Below, one piece after another: positions 49,601 through 58,600 of a DNA stretch of 64,000 nt; within the stretch, counting starts at the first letter, position 1, and each line of letters starts with the position of its first letter. The stretch is from Durusdinium trenchii (taxonomy: Eukaryota; Sar; Dinophyceae; Suessiales; Symbiodiniaceae). The notes beneath the pieces are model-generated. The model ran no database searches, was not told the DNA's origin, and worked only from the letters and a program-made list of their open reading frames with translations. A program made the translations under genes and the position numbers. The stretch is taken from NCBI GenBank assembly GCA_963970005.1, contig CAXAMN010023350.1, positions 281,699 to 345,698 of the forward strand. Reading direction: 5' to 3'.

Positions 49601-52600
49601 CAAACCGAAGCCTAAGGCGAAGCCTGGAGCCCCAGCCATTGACGGTGAACTCTTCATGGACGAATCCGAAGATGAAGGGATTGCTGCATCCGCCAAGGCA
49701 AGAGAAGGAGGTGCAAAAGTATCCTTTGATGAAGAGACTTGTGAGATCATGTTGAACGAAGCGATCTACTCAGTCAGGAACAAATGGAAGGTAGTAGAAA
49801 GGAAACCTCTACGTCCAGACATCAAACGATACGATGAGAAAGAGCTCACCTGCTACACGAGGAAAGAACAAATCAGATTTGAAGAAAAGGTCGCAGAGGC
49901 AAGAGGCATATTAATGGTCCCCTACACTGAGATCAAGAGGGTCCGAATACCAGTTGGACCAAAGGGTGACCTAGCGGTCACTATGTCTTTTGACGAAGAT
50001 GACGGCCTAGTTTTCCATCATAAAGTCATTCCTCATGTATGCGAGGGAAAGAAAGATCATGCAGACACAAAGACATTGTCTATTCCAGCCAAAGGGTCAA
50101 GAACAAAGTTCATCATGGACACAGGATGTGGGTATGATTTGATATCGAAAGGCAGAGCCAAGAAATTAGGTCTGGAAGTGAGAGAAAGCGACCAATCAAT
50201 GTCATTCTATACCGCAAATGGAGTGACATCCACAAAGGGAGTCGCCGACATTCATTTCGACGAATTTGACTCTACCTACTCCCCATTCGTCTTAGATGAG
50301 TCTCCTTCAGTACTGTCTGTTGGAAAGAAATGCATGGAGGAAGGTTACACATTCATATGGCCAGCCTGCGGCAACCCGTACATGGTTTCCCCGAACTACA
50401 AGAAAATCATGTTAGAAGTAGAGGGAAACATCCCATATATTGTCAAGGGCAGTGACTTCTGTAACCCCACCGACGATGTAAGGGCGGAGATGATCGCAAG
50501 GTTCACCCTAGGAGAAGGTGAAGCTGATTACCAATCGGCTTTCATCAACTGTGATGTGGATCCTCAAGGCGTCATGTGTGATGATGACGACCTCCCTGTG
50601 ATTGAGCCTCCAAAAGTCAAAAGACGAAAGAGGAATAAGAAGTTCAAGGCATCTCCTGGAGAAGAAGATGAGGTAGGATCAGATGTCGCCGGAGACAGTG
50701 AACCAGAAGCTGACGATGATGATGCAGATGACATCGAGGTGGATATTGTTGACGGTGCAAGCAGAATGGTGAGAAGAGGAACTCTGAAAGCAGATGCCAG
50801 GAAAATCGAACATCTACTCACACACCGTTACAAGAATCCCTACTGTGAGTCATGCATCAGAGCAAAGATGAAACACTTCAAGACGCATCGAGGAGCGTTC
50901 AAGAGAAAGCTCAAAGCTTTTGGGGATCTGGTTACCTTTGATTTTGTCGATACGAGGAACATCCTTGATCAAGGGATCAGTACTGATCGAGAGATCTTCG
51001 TCATTCGTGACAGGTACACAGGCGTCATATGGGCCTATCCGTCGAAAGAAAGGTTTGCCAAGGACGTGGTCAATGCAATAAACCACTTCAAAGGATTGAA
51101 GAAGATCAAGATTGCTTATGCCGACAAAGCCCCAGAGTTTGAGACGGCTATGAAGCAGCTGAAGATCCCATTCGATCATTCTCTACCGAATCATCCTCAG
51201 AACAATTCTCTGGCGGAGAGGAACAATCAGTTCATTATGATGACAACCGCAACTTGCCTCTTGGAAGCGGGATTACCACCATGCTTCTGGAGCTATGCAG
51301 TAGAATGCGTCAGCCATCTTTTGAACATTGAGGAAGGAGAGGACGGAGTGAGCCCTTGGTACAAGCTACATGGAAAAGAGTTCCATGGAGAGAAGATCCC
51401 CTTTGGTGCAAAGGTCTTCTTCATGCCGAGCAGTCAAGGAAGGATTGAGCAGAAGCACAAGTTTGATCCCAAGGGAATCCCAGGTATTTTCGCCGGATAT
51501 GAGATCAAGCCCGGGATGAACTGGTCGAGACAATATAGAGTGTGGAGTCTTGAAACTTTTGCACATCAAAGCCTTGCATTTGATGCCAATCGTCCTATCA
51601 GAAAGCTACTCACACCACAGCTCACGGAGACCCTGGTATTCCTCGCTCCCATCGAATTCCCGTTGAAGGGAGGATATGAGAAGATCAACAACACGTTGGA
51701 AGGCATGAAGATCCGTGACAGGAGAGATGGAGAGCCAGAGGTCGGAGATCCTAGTCGAATGGTTGACTATGGAGATTACGAACCAAGTGAGCGCAGTATG
51801 GATTTTGAGGAGCTTGCGGAAAGGGAGATTAGGGATGAGGACGACGAAGACGCCATTGAAGATCATGAAGCAGATGATGAAGAACGAAATGATCCCGGTG
51901 GTGATGATGATCCAAAACCTGATGGCGGTCACTCCAAAATATTGTCCAAACCTGCCAAGGCGAAGGTACCACCTTCGACCGGCAGGGAAGATCACCCGCC
52001 AGTTGGAGATCCTTCAATGGAACACATGTCCGTGGGAAAGGCAAGTGATGGTATCATCTACTTGAATGATGATGGTGAGACCGTGAAACTGGACAGAAAA
52101 GGGAATCCATATAAGGTTGGATCAGACGGAAGAAGGTTCTTCAGGTCATCACCGAGACCAAGATCAAAATATACTCCAGAAGAATGGAAAGCGTTGTCTA
52201 TATCTGATAGAGCTATCGCTGAGAAGAAAGAAGCTCTCGAGAAAGAAAAGATGAAAGAGAGAGAGAGTAAAGGTGCGGGATCCAGCAAGGACAAAAGGAA
52301 GAAGAAAAAGAAGGAGGACAAGGATGATGATCCTAAGGACGTATCGCCCAACATCTTCATCGATCTGAAGAAAGATCGGACGCTGATCACCGATGACGAT
52401 GACATGGGGGGCTATAGTCCATCTTCGGCATCTACACTTTCCACAGAACTCCCAAGCGACGACGATTACTTAGTCGAATGGGAGGAATGGACGAGTGTGG
52501 AGAATGGGTTCGGCCCACGTGCTACTTGGGATCCACTCAATATCATTGATATCAACAGTGGAGAAATCCTCAATGATATGGCAGTAGCATATGCAATGCC

Positions 52601-55600
52601 AACGGAATCCAATAGATGCACAACCGAAGATTTCACAAAGAACTTGAAAGATCATCACTTGTCATTCCCGTCAATGCCGTGCATCAACTCGATCTCCAAA
52701 CATCGAGAAAGATACACATATGCCGACACAACGAACCCGATGAGTGCTTATCGGAACCTGTTCAATGCAGCAGTCTCCAGACCTGTTAGTCGAGCAGAAA
52801 TGCTGAAGAATCCCAAGGCCAAAGCCTCAATGAGAAAAGAATGGTTGGGACTTCATGAGCAAGGAGTGTTCGACTTCTCTGTGATTCGGGAGTATCACGA
52901 CGTAAAACAAGAAGCGCTCACTCTGAAGCAGGTCGTGCACTTTGCAAGGGTCCATGGCATCATTGTGGAAAAGAACTACCAGTTGCCAATGAGTGATGAG
53001 AGACGAAAATTTAAGGGAAGAGGAGTATTGCTAGGAAACAAAGTGAAGAATCAGAATTGGGAAGCAGCTTTCTTTCAGGACTTGGGCAATTCACCAGCAT
53101 CCTTTGAATCTTCTAGATGGGCAGATTTCTATGGATGTGTTCCCGGACATTCGGTCAAGCTCGCTGATGCGATTCAGGCATACATTCAGGCTTCTCTTAC
53201 GGGACCGCCCTGTTGTGTCGAGTTACCGTCAGACGCGTGGCCAGATGATGTTGATGTATCAAAGTATCATCGACCAGTGGTACGCCTCCTCAAAGCCTTG
53301 TATGGACATCCGGACGCAGGTACAATGTGGGAGAAGCACTGCGATACGCAGGTGCGCCAACTTGGCTTCAAGCCAATTGGTGATGAATGGCCATCAATGT
53401 ATTTTCATGAAGGCCTGAAACTTCTTCTCGTTATATATGTGGACGACCTGAAACTTGCCGGACCAACCGAGAACATGACCAAAGGATGGTCTATGCTACG
53501 AACGAAACTCAGGATTGAGCCCGAGACTGATCTTGGACTTTATCTCGGCTGCATGCTCACACGAGGAGAGTCCAAACTCCACGATGGAACAGTAGTCAAC
53601 ACCGTCTCATACAACATGGAAGGATTGTTGAAACTGTCCGTCGAGAAGTATTTAGACATTGTCGGTCATGATACAAAATTGAAGAAGGTCACGACACCAA
53701 GCGTCCCAGAAGAAACCAAATCTCATCCCGCACGAGCACCCGCTCCAGGGAAAGAGGCCGTTACGTGTCCATGGTGTGCTAACACCTTTGACCCCAAGTA
53801 TTCTGGTAAGTTGCATTCCAAGTCCGAATCTGACGTCACTCCGGACGATGGAAACCGTGGTTCTTTGGCGCCACACGCAGCGAGTATACTCATGAAGTTG
53901 TTGTATGCTGCCAGAGTTGCTCGATTCGATCTATTGAGATCAATCAACATGCTGGCCAGGAATGTGAATAAATGGACCAGCAATGATGATGCTCGTTTGC
54001 ATCATCTCATGTGCTATGTCAACAGCACTCTAGACAAGCGCATGATTGGATGGGTTGGCGATCCGATCGCAACTCTCTCAGTCGGAATCTTCGCTGATGC
54101 TGATTTTGCTGGTTGCGGTGAGACCCTTCGTTCCACGTCGGGCTCTCACATGCACGTACAAGGTAAGCATACACGATTTCCCATTGCTGGAGGGAGCAAA
54201 CGTCAAGGATGTATCAGTCATTCAACACCTGAAGCAGAAATAGTCGCGGCGGATTCCACTCTCCGCAACTTTGGGATACCCTCCATCGGCCTCTGGCAAA
54301 CGCTCTCGGGCAAAGCTCCTGAAATATTGTTCCATGATGATAATCAAGGTATGATTGGAGTTGCCAGAACCGGGAAGAATCCCACCATGCGTCATCTTGA
54401 ACGCACTCATGGGATATCCATTGTCTCATTGCATGAACATTTTCAACAGGACCATTTCGTGCTGCTCTACGAGATCTCCCACAAGATGTGTGCTGATATT
54501 CATACAAAGGCCTTTCGGACTCCACTTGCGTGGCGCCGGGCTTGTATGTTGATCAACCTTCTTGACCCAGAGGATTTGAGCTCCAAAGAGTTGGCTGACA
54601 TGGTCTCTCCATCAGTCGATCATAAGAAAATCGATCATCAAATCTTTCAGACTAAGACGGATGACATTCCTAATTTCCCATACACTCAGACTCCGGTCTT
54701 GCCTCGTGCAGTCTTTGTAAAAGGAATGACAGGAAAAGAAGGTGTCCAGGATCTCCCCAATGGAGATTGCATCTATGTCGTCAAAGTCCCAGTCTATTAT
54801 CGTCGCTTCCCACCGGGTCGTTACATACCGTCAGACACGTGTCGGAGTACATGGGTCCTTGTTAATGGTTCCTGGAATTGTGTGGAACGAGAAGCTACGC
54901 CACTGCAGCAAGCCTTGCGCTTTGATCATTGGGTCGAACGTGCATGCTTCCTGTATCATGCCTCCAAGGCATCCTCATCTCCAGAGGCGGGCGCATGCTT
55001 ATCTCAATCTCCGTTCCTGGCCTTAGCCAATGTTCCTTGGACTCCAGACGCTGTGCTACAGTTTTCTATTGCCTCCTTGTCGACTGATCCAGCTTTGCTC
55101 CAGTCACAAGAGGTTCCTCTCAACAATTGTCATCCTGCCACCCTTCGTGTGATCAACACGCTTCTACGTCTTGTTCATGGGGGGAGTGGGGGGCAGGACG
55201 GTGCATCAATTCGCGCTTTCGGTGCGGTGCAAGACCATTTTGTGCGCCTGGATTCGAAGGGGAAAAACCCAAAAACAAATAAAAATTACCGAGATGAATG
55301 GCGACGCGATGGCGACACACTCACCCGAGCGCATAATGTGCCGAGAACACAAGAGTTTGTCCCTAGTGAAGACTCACACTGTCCTGTCCGGCTGTCGGAT
55401 CTGTCTGATTATCGTAGGACTGAGAAGTACTACAAGAGCGGTAAGGACACAAAAGTTGATACCTGGCGTTTCAAGGGTAATTCCGTAGGTAAGGACGACC
55501 CATGGATAGGAAATACAACATTCCTGATCGTTTCCAACGGTCACGGACACAGCCCACAACATGAAACGACAGACAACAGCAATAACAAGCAAAAGGGCGA

Positions 55601-58600
55601 TGTCACGGCGATTGCGACAGGCATACAAGCGTGGGGGATGAACACCATTGCCCACGAGCACATGTTCATTGCACAAACAGCAAAATATGTTGCAAGTGAC
55701 ACACCTCCGGGAAGAAAACCCGTGTTGCATTTGGTCTTACAAAGGAGATCAGGACGGTCACACAAATATCAGTTCGAACTCCATCAGCAAGACGTCAAGG
55801 GTCCTCAAGATATCTTTGATAGATGCATCATGCTACAAGAGCTCGAAAGAAATGTCCCATGTTTAGTCCTCATGTGTGCTGAAGAACAGAATTGGTTTAC
55901 CTTTCTCCAGACTTGTTTGAAGAAGCAGTTCATGAACATCGTGACAATCACAGAGGACGACGATGCCTGCTCTGCTTATGGCATCAATAAAGTGAAAGCA
56001 TGTGTCCGGTCCAGTCTTGATTGTGTCTTCTTTGCGGGTCCTTGCACTGGTGGTTCTGCATGGAATCGCTTGAATAGGACTGTAAGTATAAAGGCCGAAA
56101 TGCAGATTGAGAAACATCAAGAGTTGTATTGGTCGTTGTGGAATTGCTTTGCCCATGCACTTGACCACGTATTCGCAATAGGAGCATGTGCGCTTACTGA
56201 GCTACCTAGAAGTTGCGAGTATTGGAGAGATGATAGAATGACAACTCTGATAGAAGGCACGGAATCACACGTACATGACTTCGACGGATGTATGTATGGC
56301 CTCGCAACTCATTATGGTCATAGAAATATACCCATCAAGAAGCCGTGGAGGATTGTGTCGTGGGGGGTGCAGTTTCAAAGTTTGATGAAGAAGTGTGATC
56401 ATAAACATCAGCATGCACCTTGTGCCGGAAGAGAAACGAGAGTAACTCAATTGTATACTCTTAGAATTGCGCAGCATATGATAGAGACTTTGAACAAACG
56501 TGCATTGTCGTTGTGGAAGAAGCAGCATGTGGCCAGCCGTGCTCCTGTGCTTTACGATTGGTCGCGGTCGCCGCATCCTTCCATGTCAAACGGTAACCCA
56601 TGTTCAGAAGTCAATATCAATAAAAGATTTGACAAGATCATCCAGTCGGTTCACGATTCTAAGAAGAAGAAATTCACTTGTGAAAACAACCATGACACTC
56701 ATGATTCATGCGCCAGTGTCATTACCTTTCACAATCATCTTGAGCAAGATTTTGAGATCAACCAAGCTAGCCATTTTGGTGCCGGCGTGATCCAGCAATT
56801 TGCCAAGAAGAAGTTCGCTGAGTTCCATCCAATCACTGTTGGGCTGTCACCGGCAACCCTACCACAAAGGGGGAACTCATTAGCATTCGTGAGCCATTCC
56901 TGGAGATTGACAACATCCCTACATCGTGGAGATTGTGTAGTCAACATGTTCCGTTCTACTGTTTATGGGGCCACAGGGAGGAGCATGGCCTCAGCCAAGA
57001 AGCTGAAAGAACACCTCCAGAAATTGGATAGCAGACGAGGGGAGAGTCCTACACTTGTTCCTAGACAGTTCGTCGAAGACATGGACCCAGGACAAGCTCT
57101 GCAACTGGCAGAGAAGTGGATGGAGAGAGGGGTACCACCCGTCTACTCTATCAGCGCTTGTTATTGTGCCGTTGAAGCCAAGGGTGGAACCATCCAAGAG
57201 CGCCTCGTGAGATCCCTCAGAGTGTTGCTCAGCAAGTATGACCCAGAGACGGACGACGGCAAGGAGGTAACAAGGGCATTCTTTGCTGGAATAAAGAGGG
57301 TGATCGGCATCGTCAAGAGTCAAGAGCGACAGGTACGACCAGAACACAAACCTCTTGGGCCGCCACCTCCTCCTAATCCGGAGCACTTTCCCTATGAGGC
57401 GTTTGCGTCCAATGATGTTTGGGACAGGTTGGAATTATTTTCAGACAATCTCTTGGCTTTATTCATGCCGGAACCCTTCAACCAAGAAGCACCAGTCAAA
57501 GGGATGTTGGCAGACCTGAATGAGAAGGTCGCCAAACGAGGCATGAAAGGTATCAATTCCACTGCGATGTCAAAAGATTCACTTCTAGACATCACGAGGG
57601 ACGGGTACTTCTATGATTCCATGAATGATCTGCATCACAGGATACCCATTGAAGGTCGTAGCAGCAACTACATGGCAATGACCGGCGAACATTGGGAACG
57701 CAGCTGCAGATACATCAGCTTGGCGGGTGCGTCATTGGGATTTGCATTGAGGTTTCACAACAAGAATCATCCCGAAGATCTCACATCTTTGACTGACCTC
57801 ATTCAGATCATTGCAAAAGGGCAATCGGGAGGAACCTTGGAAAGATGTGCCGCAATCAACAATTTCCAGTGCATCCAAGCGTTGTATCAATGCATTCATA
57901 GGCATGTCATTGAGCACTCTGCCATTTCCCTCAGATCTGAAACGAATGCGCAGATGCTCGCTGCATTCCAGCATTTGAAAGAATGGTTTCCAGAGGTGAA
58001 ACCGGATGTGTGGACAGCAGGTTACAACGTTCTTGGTGCTGAACTAGGAGTCCATCGAGATCTTCTCGCAAGGGACACATCGATCAGTATCTTGAATCAG
58101 TACATTGCAGAGCTCCATTTGTCCGAAGCCAACCTGGATGAAGAACCAGATCTGGAGACCTTGGGCAAGCCAAAGGAGAAGATCTACTTAACCTTCGAGA
58201 ATCCCTCAATCGGACCACCCAATCTGAAAGATTTCAGTGCGGTGGAACCTCAATGGTTGTGTCAATTTCGGATCCATCATGCCAAGAACAAAGGGCTTAG
58301 TCAGGATGAAATCACCAAACAGATGAGGGAGGAAGCAAGAAGGGCAAGAGATCAAAGTGGAGCACCAAAGAATCGTGATGACTATACCCAGACTTTTGGA
58401 GGAAAAGGAAGTTCGGTACCGCCGGGCGGTCCTTACACTTCATCTAGTTCAGGTCCTAGGCCACCTTGGGAAAGGAACAATGAACAATGGGATCCTTGGT
58501 CATCCGATGTACCTCATGGAGCGTATGATGTTCCACGACCTCCACCGAAAGCTCCGCCAAAGTGCAAACCCATGCCGAAGCCGAAACAGCCTGCGCAGCC